Assembly: GCA_015680685.1 (NCBI GenBank)
Contig: MNCI01009296.1
Location: 103,399-136,131 of the forward strand
Length of the DNA: 32,733 bases
Source of the DNA: Gnetum montanum
Taxonomy: Eukaryota > Streptophyta > Gnetopsida > Gnetales > Gnetaceae
Direction of reading: 5' to 3'
The position numbers and the translations under genes were made by a program. This document shows positions 21,201 through 30,230 of this stretch, in pieces. Within the stretch, counting starts at the first letter, position 1; the number at the start of each line of letters is the position of its first letter. Below the pieces are notes generated by a model. That model made no database searches, had not been told where the DNA came from, and was given only the letters and a program-made list of their open reading frames with translations.

Positions 21201-22263
21201 AAATTAAATTCCTTGAAAAACAAGGAATGTAAAATGTCCTTTCCAAATCCAAAACAAAACCACTACTTAAAACTAATTTGCATGTGCCAATCGCTTCCAC
21301 ATGTGAGCGCATCTTGTTGCCCGAATAGATGCATGACTCACTTCCTACTGGCTTCCTTAGGTTTGCTAATCCCTGCAAGGAATTAGTAACATGGATTGTA
21401 GAACCGGAGTCAATCCACCATGTGTTATGACTAACATCAACCATATTAGATTCAAAACAAACAAATGAGGATTGAGTACCTTTCTTTTCAAGCCATCTCT
21501 GATGTTTAAGGCAATCTTTCTTTATGTGCCCTTTCTTTTTACAGAAAAAGCATCTAGATTCCTTCTTGATATCAGCTTGTGGAGGGATTTTTCCCTTCCC
21601 TTTAGTGTTGACTTGTTTTGTATTCTTTCCTTGCATGGCCAGATGCACACTTTCCTTCGCTTCCATGGCAAGTCTACCCTCTTCTTGCACACACATGGTC
21701 ATCAATTCATTAATTGACCATTTGTCCTTATGTGTGTTGTAAGAAATCTTAAAGGGTCCATACTGCGGTGGGAGCGTGTTTAGGATGTAGTGCACAAGGA
21801 AAGATTCAGACATCTCAACCTCAAGTGTTTTTAGTTGAGCCGCTATGTCCCTCATGTGCATGATGTGCTCACGCACACCACCAATTCTAGTGAGCTTCAT
21901 GGATGAGAACTTCATTATCAAGGTGCTGGCCAACGCTTTGTCTGATGTTTCAAATTGTTCATCAATAGCTTTTAACAAAGCGCGCACATTGTTATACTGT
22001 TCCAATGATCCACGTATACCAGCCGAGATCTTGGTTTTTATGAACATTACGCAGAGACGATTAGATCGCTCCCATTTATCATAAAGACCAATATCATCTG
22101 GATGGCTGGTTGCATTAACCGCAGGTGGTTCATCCTTACGGATAGCATAATCAATGTCCATCCATCCTAAATGAAGGAGAATTCTCTCCTTCCACACCTT
22201 GTAATTATCACCCATCAATTCAGGAATGTCACATTTAAAGTCAGAGTAATTTACAGGTTGCAT
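18202..22263 (-). CDS. Copia gag-pol polyprotein, 1353 aa, uninterrupted
   Basis: One frame encodes all proteins needed for retrotransposition. Order: gag (1-230), zinc knuckle C238-C241-H246-C251, aspartic protease with DSGST at 285-289, GAG-pre-integrase zinc region (H425, H430, C456, C459), integrase core with D485, D546 and E591, a Pro-rich spacer (about 735-805), reverse transcriptase (about 861-1105) with QMDVKTAF at 941-948 and YVDD at 1028-1031, and RNase H with D1201/D1203, E1242 and D1280, ending in the ADPLTKGMP motif (1328-1336). All catalytic residues are present. The spacing D546 to E591 is wider than the usual 35 because of an extra YTDDGQAPG-type loop. Length is normal for the Tnt1-94-like group. 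The ATG at 22263 starts a gag with a typical N-terminus. The element could be autonomous. Confidence 0.95.
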   Translation of the reverse strand: MQPVNYSDFKCDIPELMGDNYKVWKERILLHLGWMDIDYAIRKDEPPAVNATSHPDDIGLYDKWERSNRLCVMFIKTKISAGIRGSLEQYNNVRALLKAIDEQFETSDKALASTLIMKFSSMKLTRIGGVREHIMHMRDIAAQLKTLEVEMSESFLVHYILNTLPPQYGPFKISYNTHKDKWSINELMTMCVQEEGRLAMEAKESVHLAMQGKNTKQVNTKGKGKIPPQADIKKESRCFFCKKKGHIKKDCLKHQRWLEKKGTQSSFVCFESNMVDVSHNTWWIDSGSTIHVTNSLQGLANLRKPVGSESCIYSGNKMRSHVEAIGTCKLVLSSGFVLDLERTFYIPCFSRNLISVSRLVSLGFSFNFSDTMFSVSYRSEIVGNGTLTDGLFQLNLQNDTSYTSMHVHAGIKRCVMNEESSMLWHRRLGHISIERIKRLVTDGVLSTLDFTDFDTCVNCIKGKQTNVSKKGAKRSSAILEIIHTDICSPDMDAYDQRYFITFIDDYSRYMYLYLLHHKNEALDAFKVFKAEVEKQCGKQIKIVRSDRGGEYYGRYTDDGQAPGPFAKFLQEHGIVAQYTMPGSPDQNGVAERRNRTLLDMVRSMLSSSKLPKSLWNEALKTAVYILNRVPTKAVSKTPFELWKGWKPSLRHIRIWGCPSEVRVYNPQEKKLDPRTISGYFVGYAERSKGYRFYCPSHTTRFVESRNAKFLENDLISGSHHSWNEIPATDHADAQPSTSSTRLIVVHNTPTVQIRDVHPPVVEVPQTAGQDIVDPAEQQIPVPVEQPVDHLAPQEPDEPTLRRSTRIKRSAIPSDYIVYLQESDYNIGAENDPDTFSQAMSCKESDLWYDAMKDEMNSMSTNGVWDLVKLPNGVKAIGSKWVFKTKRDSLGNIERYKARLVAKGFTQQEGIDYMETFSPVSKKDSLRVIMALVAHFDFELHQMDVKTAFLNGDLEEEVYMKQPEGFSSNDGEQLVCKLKKSIYGLKQASRQWYLKFHDVITSFGFEENIMDQCIYQKVSGSKICFLVLYVDDILLATNDHGFLYAVKQFLSKNFDMQDMGEASYVLGIKIHRDRSRYILGLSQETYINKVLERFRMKDCSPSIAPIVKGDRFNLNQCPMNDLEKSHMSNIPYASAVGSLMYAQVCTRPDIAFAVGMLGRYQSNPGIDHWKAAKKVMRYLQGTKDYMLMYRRTDHLEVIGYSDSDFAGCVDSRKSTSGYVFMLAGGAISWRSGKQTLVATSTMEAEFVSCFEATSHGVWLKSFISGLRILDSISRPLQIFCDNSAAVFMAKNNKSGSRNKHVDIKYLAIRDRIKENKVVIDHISTELMLADPLTKGMPPRSFKDHVTRMGLGSMM

Positions 22264-22361
22264 AGCTGCAAAATAAACATGCTTATGTCACTAAATTTTA
22301 GGCTATAAACTGTAGGACATGTGTACCAATGTAAACATGCAAAAATATGAATCACATGACA

Positions 22362-22387
22362 TAAAATTGCCTGTGGGCTAAATTTTA
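22362..22387 (-). other. Leader hairpin 1 (unit 1)
   Basis: TAAAATT, a 12-base loop with CCTGTGGGC, then AATTTTA: a perfect 7-bp stem. The identical hairpin recurs at 22635-22660 in unit 2. Confidence 0.75.
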
Positions 22388-22413
22388 ATTCAAACAGACT
22401 CATATATCCTTAT

Positions 22414-22487
22414 GATGAAGCTATTAAACTATATTCCTTTTCTTAATCCCTGTGGGCAAATTAAGAAAAATAATTCAATACTTCACC
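22414..22487 (-). other. Leader hairpin 2 (unit 1), long stem
   Basis: Apical stem TTTTCTTAAT (22438-22447) pairs with ATTAAGAAAA (22460-22469) around a 12-base loop with CCCTGTGGGC. Below a 5-base bulge, 22422-22432 pairs with 22470-22480 (9 of 11), then 22414-22420 pairs with 22481-22487 (6 of 7). Confidence 0.85.
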
Positions 22488-22686
22488 CTGATTAATCACT
22501 GTAAATATAATGGAAATTCATGTGGGACAAAATCTATTATATGACAGATGATTAATCACAATACTATATATGTGATGAAATACCTTAGGGCACATTTACC
22601 AATGTAAAACGTGCAAAATATGAATCAAATGACATAAAATTGCCTGTGGGCTAAATTTTAATTCAAATAGATCCATATATCCTTAT

Positions 22687-22760
22687 GAGGAAACTATTGA
22701 ATTATATGCCTTTTCTTAATCCCTGTGGGCAAATTAAGAAAAATAATTCAATATTTCATC
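22687..22760 (-). other. Leader hairpin 2 (unit 2), long stem
   Basis: Same fold as the hairpin at 22414. The middle stem TATTGAATTAT with ATAATTCAATA is perfect (11 of 11). In the basal stem the first pair next to the bulge is A:T where unit 1 has G:C, and an A:T pair replaces an A-C mismatch of unit 1. Confidence 0.85.
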
Positions 22761-22776
22761 CTGATTGACCACGTTA

Positions 22777-22816
22777 AATATAATAGAAATTCCTGTGGGA
22801 TAAAGTCTATTATATT
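22777..22816 (-). other. Leader hairpin 3 (unit 2)
   Basis: AATATAATAGA (22777-22787) pairs perfectly with TCTATTATATT (22806-22816) around a loop with CCTGTGGGA. The unit 1 counterpart is 22504-22543, with a one-mismatch 10-position stem. Confidence 0.8.
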
Positions 22817-22866
22817 ATATGTGATTAATCACAATTACTTATGTGATCTAAAACTCTTAATTTATA

Positions 22867-22914
22867 ATTTTGTATAATCAAAGATGCTGTGGCCACTCTT
22901 AGACTATACAAAAT
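22867..22914 (-). other. Leader hairpin 4
   Basis: ATTTTGTATA (22867-22876) pairs with TATACAAAAT (22905-22914); the loop contains GCTGTGGCC, a variant of the same loop theme. Confidence 0.7.
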
Positions 22915-22920
22915 ATAAGG

Positions 22921-23022
22921 ATCACTAGTAAATGATGCAAAAATTTCTTTCTAGTTATACAAACGATTACATTATGCATCAAAATCAATGTTGACAAAAT
23001 CAATATTGACTAAACTAGTGAT
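22921..23022 (-). other. Nested inverted repeats in the copia leader
   Basis: Outer stem ATCACTAGT (22921-22929) with ACTAGTGAT (23014-23022); inner stem TGATGCA (22933-22939) with TGCATCA (22975-22981). A 15-bp direct repeat (22981-22995, 22996-23010, one difference) fills the right arm. Confidence 0.75.
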
Positions 23023-23920
23023 ATATTTTCCTGCTATTGTTATTAATGCAAGCAAATAGAAAATTGCCATAAAAGAAGAATTGAATTTTCATGAATGAAA
23101 TAACCTTCTGCCATGTGCTACACAGCAAGTAACGTAGAATGGCAACAATTTTTCAAAATTCTGTAAACCAGAAGCACAATTACCAGAAATAGGCACAATA
23201 TGAAGCTACCATTTCGTAGTTGTACTGGACTAATCAAACTCTATTATTGTGTTACGGGTGTAGCAGTTATACCAATGCAAAACGGTATTGCCAGTTTGAC
23301 GATATGCTTTATTTTGATGGAATTTGTATGTGAAAAAAAAAACTAAACTTATCTACATTTCAAAAGGTGATTCCAACATGGGCATCAAAGCAACGGAAAA
23401 ACACCACCATCAAATAAAATAATGGGTTGCGGACAGACGGTATGACAAACAAATAATTTTCTAAATGCTTGAAGAAATTCCTAATTAGGAAGTGCCAGAA
23501 ACCCTAACAGAGCACGCACTCGCACGAGGAATGCCAATGGATCAACAATAATTCCCGAAATTGTAAATTGCCGATCAACAATAATTTAAGACAGACCTTC
23601 TATCGTTTCCAAAATCTTTACATAGTGAACTGGAAACATGTGTAAAAAGCCGCATGTAATAAAACTCCATCCAGTGAATAAATTAAATTGTAACAGTCCC
23701 TTCCCCAGGTCCAAAATAAGCGATTTAAAATCTCAGCAGGTTAAAAAACACAGCAGCAGATTCAACCTCAAGCGGTTCTTACAATATCTGCGAACAATTG
23801 CCGCAAATCGTAGAAAACCCAGAAATCGCAAAAATTCGCAGACAGAAATAGTGCAGCAAAAACCAGAAATCGCAGAAAACCCAGAAAAACAAAACTAAGC
23901 ATCAAGGCAGAGATCCAAAT

Positions 23921-23932
23921 GCTCCGATACCA
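23921..23932 (-). other. Primer-binding site of the copia element (initiator tRNA-Met)
   Basis: The element strand reads TGGTATCGGAGC two bases from the LTR end. It matches the complement of the initiator tRNA-Met 3' end (TGGTATCAGAGC) at 11 of 12 positions. This primer is the rule for plant copia elements. Confidence 0.93.
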
Positions 23933-23934
23933 AA

Positions 23935-24414
23935 TGTAAGAAATCTAACGTGCATCGAGAACCCGATTGCACAAGCGGAAGCATGTAAAAAACAGATCTC
24001 TTAATCTACAAATGTGCATGAAACAAAAATGCACAAATCAATTTGAAAAAACAGATCGAACTGACCTCCAGCCATTGATGCCATTGATGAATGTTCTGGA
24101 TCTTCTTTCACACGGGCGCTCTGCGGTGATGGTGTATGCAGACTGTAAGCGACTGTGAAAGGGACCTGAACTGCTATACTGCAATTGATTCCTGGTGCCG
24201 TGTTCTTCCATCAAGAAACCGTAAGGCACCGGAACCAGTTACCATTTATTAGAAAAATATGAGACCATTACCGATAACAATGAATAGAAATTTCGAAAGC
24301 TATCACATTGTTACATTAGAAAGTTGAATCGTTTTTAGGACTTTCCATGTTTACATAGGAGGCATGTTTCCACAATTGTCACAATGTAGGAGGCATGTTT
24401 CCACAATTGTTACA
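23935..24414 (-). repeat. 5' LTR of the copia element
   Basis: 480 bp, TGTAAG to TTGTTACA, matching the 3' LTR except for two C/T differences and a 34-bp segment (about 24021-24054) missing from the other. It drives transcription leftward through the leader and gag-pol. Confidence 0.92.
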
Positions 24415-24458
24415 ATCTCCCACTTGGTCTCCATATTTATTCTAATATCCAACTTTCA
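24415..24458 (-). repeat. 44-bp copy of copia PPT and flanking internal sequence outside the 5' LTR
   Basis: These 44 bases are identical to 17915-17958, i.e. polypurine tract plus 3' untranslated sequence. They should not occur upstream of a 5' LTR. Directly after them the gypsy LTR remnant begins. Confidence 0.9.
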
Positions 24459-24487
24459 ATGAAAACTTGCAATATCGCGGCTCATCA
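24459..24487 (-). repeat. Remnant of the 3' LTR of gypsy copy B (U3 end)
   Basis: 29 bp ending AATATCGCGG CTCATCA. CTCATCA is the family's LTR terminus, and AATATCGCG matches the U3 repeat theme. The rest of the LTR is missing, replaced by the copia end. Confidence 0.75.
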
Positions 24488-24496
24488 TACCCCCAT
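24488..24496 (-). other. Polypurine tract of gypsy copy B
   Basis: On the element strand ATGGGGGTA precedes TGATGAG of the LTR. The position and purine content fit a plus-strand primer. Confidence 0.7.
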
Positions 24497-26364
24497 GATT
24501 GAATGAAAACTTGTCTTCGAGTTCCTTACAAAATATTGGAAAGGTATGGAATTATTGACTGAATGAGAATTAATAATGGTAGGGAATAAAAAACTCAAAG
24601 TGCCCAGTGAACGGATTGACAAACATATTACAACATTGGTGTTCATCCCCATTGTGGTGAACACTGTATATAGATGACATCCAGACCCTCATTTGACAGC
24701 TTGAAGAGAAAGAGAGAGAGAGAAAACAAAATGAGGTGCGTTGTTTCCAATGTCAGAAATGTGCATTTCGTTGTTCATCCATAACCACATGACCAAACTT
24801 TTTCCTTGCGTAAACGCTTCAGCTCCAGTCCATCCTGAGTGCTTCCTCCTATCCCAGTCCATTGTTCATGTAATTTCCATCTGAACACACAACACAGTCA
24901 CGGATTAGCAAGGATAGATAAGCCATAATGCAATTGATACCTTGCCTTGATATAAGCACATAGGCTAGGTTGTGGATATGACAGATACTGGGTTAGAGGT
25001 TTTTAATCGATAACTACCCAAAGTGTAGGGGTGAGATAGGTAATTGAATGAAAAAATTTGTGATAGAGCCCACACGACTAAGAGCGAACCTTTGGTAGCG
25101 ATAGGGTGGAAAAATTGAAGGAACAATGAAGATGAGGGCAATAACAATGGTAAAGCTAATAAAATGGATGTCATGAATGGGGATGAAACAAGAAATGGTT
25201 GATTGCAAAGAATGTTTAAGGAAAAGAACTTAACAATTGCACCAAAAAGGAATGTCAGTGGGTCCTCCCCAAAGCAGGCTCATGCCTTTTATGCCTTGAC
25301 AGACTTGCAAACCAAAGAGTCCGTGGGCTCTTGGAATGACATATGGAAACAATGGTTAAGAACTTACCCACAAGAGTTTACCGTAGACTAACAATGCATC
25401 AACCAAGACATAGACTAATCATAAAACCAGCAATGAGGTGGAATATGGAAAGAAATATGGAAGGAGAGGAGGAAATGGAATGGAATCCCAAGAGCAAGGT
25501 TGTGTAAAGGCCCTTGTGTATTATGTGGTTAAGGTAACTAAATAAAATTCACCCCAGGTCTGGACTCACAAACCACATCTAGTGACCTTGCATCAATATA
25601 TTTGACCAACCTATCCTTATGAAGCAATAAGAATGCATCCATCAAGTCACCACCATTCCAAGGAGAGAAAGATAGGAAAGCAAGAAGAAAGAAAGGGCCT
25701 TAGTTAGAGGGAACCTTTAGGCATGGGTAACATGTCTTTCCAGTGCCATAACCAGTGTTTGCAGCCCATGTTTCTTTATTATGTCTAAGGGGTATGCTTT
25801 GAATTCCCACTAGTTTTTTTTAATGCATGAGAACCACATCATGCAAAGACTTATTTAGATTCATTTAACTTCCTAATATTTGGTCAATAGCGGAATGGTA
25901 GAAGACTCATGAAAAGCATCCAAGTACCCAAGAGAATAGCTAGCACAAGTGCGTCGAATCCCCTTGAAGTCACACCCTTTTTAACCATTGAGTCCTTCCT
26001 TGGTTTGAAGAATACCAAGTCACCAATTCATTAATAAGTTTTTCTTAAAAAAAAAGGGATAGTACACTTCCAAGCAAAGGGGAACCATAGAATTGAATGG
26101 ATAAATGAATGATGTGGACTCATTTTCTGTTTTATCCAAAGAAATCATATCTTAGTATCAACATTGAAAATCAAAGGTAAAAACCAAACATTAGCAATCA
26201 ACATTATTATAGTCCAATCCATCATCATGAGAACTTATTATATGACAAATGAAAGTAAATCAAAAAAAGAAATAGTAAAAATGTGAACGATGGTGTAAAA
26301 CAAAAATAAGTAAAATTGAAAAGATGTAACAAAAAATACAAAAAGAGTCAAGGGCTTAGAATGG
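24497..26364 (-). other. 3' untranslated part of gypsy copy B
   Basis: 1.87 kb without a supported gene. It includes a GA-rich run (about 24706-24722). Patches match copy C (7540-8700) and, in its last 450 bases, copy A (1-451). Short open frames here are not conserved between copies. Confidence 0.65.
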
Positions 26365-27540
26365 TTAGCATTGGTGGCCATCTCCCCCATGAATGAGTTG
26401 GAGGGAGGAGATTCGAAATAGCGAGTAAGATTGTCCACCAATAGAGGTAGTATTGATATTGGCTATTCTAGACTCATGAAAAGGTTTGGTTTGTTGGATG
26501 TTGACCAAAAATTTCCTATTTGGGCTCTTAGGTTTGTAAATAATCATGGCTCTTGAAGGAAAAGTTGCATGAATAATATAAGATCCTTCCCACAACGTTT
26601 GAAATTTAGTGTGTTGTGGCATGTGCGTGGGGTTCCAATAAAGAACCTTATCTCCCGATTGGTACTTAAATTTTCTAATTTTTAGGTCTTGACATCATTT
26701 ATTAAAAGCCTTGTGCAATTATTAGATTACAAGGTGACTAATTGGTTCTCATCTAGTAGGTTAATGTTCATTAACTGTTCTTTTTGTGCTAGATTGAGGT
26801 CAAGGTTGAGGTCACATGACATAGATAGTGTACAAAGTTCTACTTGAATAGGAAGTATTGGGAGTTTTCTGTATACTAACTCATAGGGAGAGTAACCTAT
26901 AGGGAGTTTCCATGTGGAGCGGTATGCCCAAAGAGCATTGTCCATTTTGGTGCTTCAGTCTCACCTATATTTGCTAATGGTTCTTGTCAGTATTTTCATA
27001 ATCTCCCTATTGGTTACTTTAGCTTGACCATTCGCTTGAAGGTGGTATGGTGTAGTCAGTTTGTGTTCAACTCCTAAGTGTTACATCAACTTTCAAAAAG
27101 TCACGCCCATAAAATGTGTACCATTATCCAAAATAAGTGCACAAGGCACACGAAACCTGTTAACATTTTGTTGTTGAACAAATTGTGTAGCGGTAGATGA
27201 TGTACAATTCGTAACAGTGGCTACTTCTGCCCACTTTGTGAAATAGTCAATAGCAACAACAATGTAGGCTTTTCCATTGGACATTAGTGTAATAGGCTCC
27301 ATAAATTCAATTCCCCATATGTCGAAGGCTTCTAAAGGTTGAATCCATTGTTGTGGACTCTTCATCCTAGCAATCATTCCCCCATCATGTTGGCAATGCT
27401 CACAAGATTGGATGAAATGATGAGCATCCTAGAACAATGTAGGCCAATAATATCCTGTAAGCAAGATTTTAATGGTTGTTCATCTCCCAGCATAATGACC
27501 CCCACAAGGACCCTCATGAGCATCTTGGAAAACTCATAAT
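26365..27540 (-). pseudogene. gypsy copy B pol: integrase part
   Basis: Blocks at 27377-27093 (WGIEFMEP, VAIDYFTKWAE, LDNGTHF), at 27000-27060 (GQAKVTNREI) and at 26945-26727 (ALWAYRSTWKLPIGYSPYELVY) are clear integrase; the C-terminal part ends at the stop 26365-26367 (GGDGHQC). The first catalytic Asp is Glu. The third catalytic Glu is Lys (codon 27018-27020), as in copy A but written AAA instead of AAG. Two TGA stops near 26955-26965 fall in the segment where copy A reads FRQDWSMK. Confidence 0.85.
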
Positions 27541-28290
27541 TGATCTACATCGGGAACACACCATTGGACCAAGCCATCGGAACATACCTTATAAAGGTAT
27601 CCATTGATTTCCATGAAATATTTGGCTTGGTGAAGAAACTGCTATTTCTTTTTAGCATCCAATTCTTGTGGTGTTTCTTGTGTAAGGAGATAGGTAAGAA
27701 TGCTACTATACCAATTTAATTTTGTAGTTAATTGATTATTTAGTACACCTACAAAGAGGAATTCATCAAGAAAGTGATCAGAAAGTAGATATTCATCTTC
27801 TTTGTTGTCCCATTTTAATTGAGATAAATGATCAGCAACAACGTTCTTAGTGCCTTTACAATCTATCATTGTAAGATCGAACTCTTGTAGGATTACAAGC
27901 CATCGTATGATGCAAGAGCTCATTGTTGGTTTATTCAGCAACAACCAAATTGCACTATGGTTTGTGTGTACAAATACTTTATAACCCAATACATAGTGCC
28001 TGAACTTATCTAATGCAAAAACCACAACCATTAATTCCTTTTCCATTGTGGTGTAATTGAGTTGTGCACCAACAATACTTCAACTTGCATAGTGAATGTA
28101 ATAGGATCATTTTTGGTCATATAACTATGTAAGTATGACTCCTAAAGCAAAGTTGGATGTGTTAGTCATTATATGGAACAGTCTGGACCAATCAAGAGCT
28201 TGTAGAATAGGTGTTTCTACAAGCTTCTATTTTAAAGTTTGAAAAGCTAACTCATATTATTTGGTCCATTCAAAAGGTACATCCTTTTTC
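27541..28290 (-). pseudogene. gypsy copy B pol: RNase H part
   Basis: 28046-27642 is open and reads MEKELMVVVFALDKFRHYV, then HTNHSAIWLL, then KGTKNVVADHLSQLKW. Upstream, stops at 28107-28109 (TGA) and 28125-28127 (TAG) coincide with stops in copy A. Confidence 0.8.
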
Positions 28291-29170
28291 ATTAGTTCAA
28301 CCAATGGTTTTGCAACCCTTGAAAAGCTCTCTATGAATCTTCTATAATAGCTAGTGTGTCCAAGGAATGATTGGATGTCTTTTATAGTTTCAAGTTGGCA
28401 CATGATTCCTTGGATGACTTTAATCTTTTTGGGGTCTACCTCTATCCTTGTTTGTGAAATATTATGCCCTAATACTATGCCTTCTAAGACCATTAAATGG
28501 ATTTTTTGCTAGTTGAGTCTTACATTGGTTTCAACACATTGTTTTAGTAATTGCTCTAATTGGTCCAATGCTTGATCAAAGTCTGCTCCATAGGTGGAGA
28601 AATAATCCATGAAGACCTTTACACCATTCCCTATTTGTTGCTGAAAGATACTTAGAACCAAATGCTGAAACATTGCAGGGGCATTGCACAAGACAAACGA
28701 CATCTTTTTGTATGCAAATGTCCCCCAAGGACTTGTAAACATGGTCTTGGCTTGGTTTTTTGGTGCTATATGGATTTTTTTATATCCACTATACCCATCC
28801 ATAAAACTATAGTAGTGATGCCTTGCAATGGTGTCTAAGACTTGGTCGACGAATGGCAATGGAAAGTGGTCTTTGAATGTTGCCATGTTTAGTAGCCTAA
28901 AGTCTATACACATCTTTCATTTATCTCCCTTTTTGGACACAATAACTAATGGACTAACCCATTCACTATTAGCAATGGGGTAGATGAACATAGCTTTTAG
29001 AAGTTGTTTAATTTCCTCCTTAATCACTTGCTTCAGCTTTGGGTTCAATCGCCTCTACGGTTGTTGTTGAGGCTTCATGGATGGGTTAGTGTAAATCCTA
29101 TGTTGGCATATCCTAGGATCTATTTTAGTTAATTTGGGGTATGAACAAGCGAAGGCTTTTGACCATTTTT
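28291..29170 (-). pseudogene. gypsy copy B pol: reverse transcriptase part
   Basis: 28913-28509 reads MCIDFRLLNMATFKDHFPLP, FMDGYSGYKKI and then FMDYF, where the second catalytic Asp is Tyr. It is bounded by a TGA at 28917-28919 and a TAG at 28509-28511, both shared with copy A. The thumb and connection region follows at 28493-28257 (FLGHTSYYRRFI). Confidence 0.85.
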
Positions 29171-30230
29171 TCATCATTTTCAACCATCTCTCTTTTTTTG
29201 AGGAGTGAGCCTAGCATTAATAATTACCAGTTTTCCATTTTTGAAAAATGCATACTCCATACCGATGGGCAACAGTTTTAACTCAAGGGGCTCTTGCTTA
29301 AAGTTGTCAGGGATTTCCAACTTTCCCCAGTTGATATTTTCAATGTCAAGACTTGGAAGTTGGCAATGAAATTGCTCTAATGTGTTTATGTTATCGATGT
29401 AAGTGCAAGTCAAACCCTTAGTTGGTTTCATGCATATAGTTGAGTTGCTCTCTTGGTCAACTATCAGCCACTGGCTGACTTCCTATCTTGTGGTTGCTGC
29501 ATATAGGGATCTTTGTATGTTAGTTACTTGTGCACACTAGTTGCATGCAGGTAATGTTAAATGTTGTACAAACTAGGACTTCTGCACACAACTACACCCT
29601 ATGCCATTGTATGTGATGTATGGAACTTTCTTCTTCTTGATCTTTCCAAACATATTTTTCTTTGATATTTCTAGGGAAAGATTTCATATTCCTAGGCATG
29701 CATTAATTGTGCTTAGCCATGCTCTTCCCATTATCATAGGGAAGTTCCCCTTATAGTTGTTGACTTGATTCATTAGGAAGTCGGCTGGATATGACCATCC
29801 ATAAATAGTGGTAACAATGTCCTCCACTAGTCCTAATGGGATAGTGATGGCCTGGTCGGCTAGCTCTAAATGAATGTTACTCTTTTTTAGTAGAGGCAAG
29901 TTCCATGCTTTGTACATTTCTTGAGAGATTAAGTTGATACCAGGACTTGAATCCAAAAGAGCCTTCCAAGGTTCATTCCTAACGATTTATATAAGAGGAC
30001 TCCCAGGATCAGAGAATTTCCTAGAAAGATGACTAGCCTTAATCTAATCGGCAATGGCATGTGTCAACATGACTGTGTGCATTGAATGTGGTCTTTGGTT
30101 TGAAGGGAGTTCCGAAGTTTTGGATGATGGTGAGGCCTTTGGAGAGTTAGCCACTTGTGAATGTAAGGACTTGGTTGAACTATTGATCCTAAAGAAAGGT
30201 CTCTTCTTTATGTGGTTGTTCAAACCAACA
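29171..30230 (-). pseudogene. gypsy copy B pol: protease and linker part
   Basis: 29956-29684 matches the protease block of copy A (INLISQEMYKAWNLPLLKKS). The catalytic motif reads D-S-S, so the Asp is kept but the Gly is lost, the reverse of copy A. 29431-29180 is the linker between protease and RT. Confidence 0.7.

Larger units (their letters stand above)
22313..22850 (-). repeat. 273-bp tandem duplication in the copia leader
   Basis: 22313-22585 is repeated from 22586 to about 22850 with roughly 88% identity by eye. Each unit carries three stem-loops whose loop contains TGTGGG on the plus strand (CCCACA in the RNA). Confidence 0.92.
22264..23920 (-). other. Long structured 5' leader of the copia element
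   Basis: 1.66 kb between primer site and gag ATG is unusually long for copia. It has no supported ORF and is AT-rich. The gag-proximal part (22313-23022) holds a 273-bp tandem duplication and at least eight stem-loops. The primer-proximal part (23030-23920) has no feature I can name beyond AT-rich and A-rich text. Confidence 0.8.
17469..24458 (-). mobile_element. Ty1/copia element (Tnt1-94-like), apparently intact
   Basis: Read right to left: 5' LTR (23935-24414), initiator tRNA-Met primer site, a 1.66-kb leader, an uninterrupted gag-pol ORF (22263-18202), polypurine tract, 3' LTR (17469-17914). Integrase precedes RT, the copia order. LTR ends TGTAA...TTACA are complementary. The LTRs differ by two substitutions over about 490 aligned bases and one 34-bp indel, so the insertion is recent. 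No target-site duplication is seen (left flank TCTGC, right flank ATCTC after the LTR or ATGAA after the 44-bp tail). Left flank is the host gene, right flank a gypsy LTR end, so the locus was rearranged. Confidence 0.93.

Noticed and set aside
18311-22084. Many plus-strand open frames of 60-101 codons opposite the copia ORF
   Set aside because: They are antisense shadows of the intact gag-pol frame and show no domain, signal peptide or conserved motif.
24460-24507. A frame-compatible short exon (starting MKTCNIAAHH) that could be the 3' end of the interrupted host gene
   Set aside because: The stretch ends in CTCATCA followed by a polypurine tract on the element strand and carries AATATCGCG, so it is the end of a gypsy LTR.
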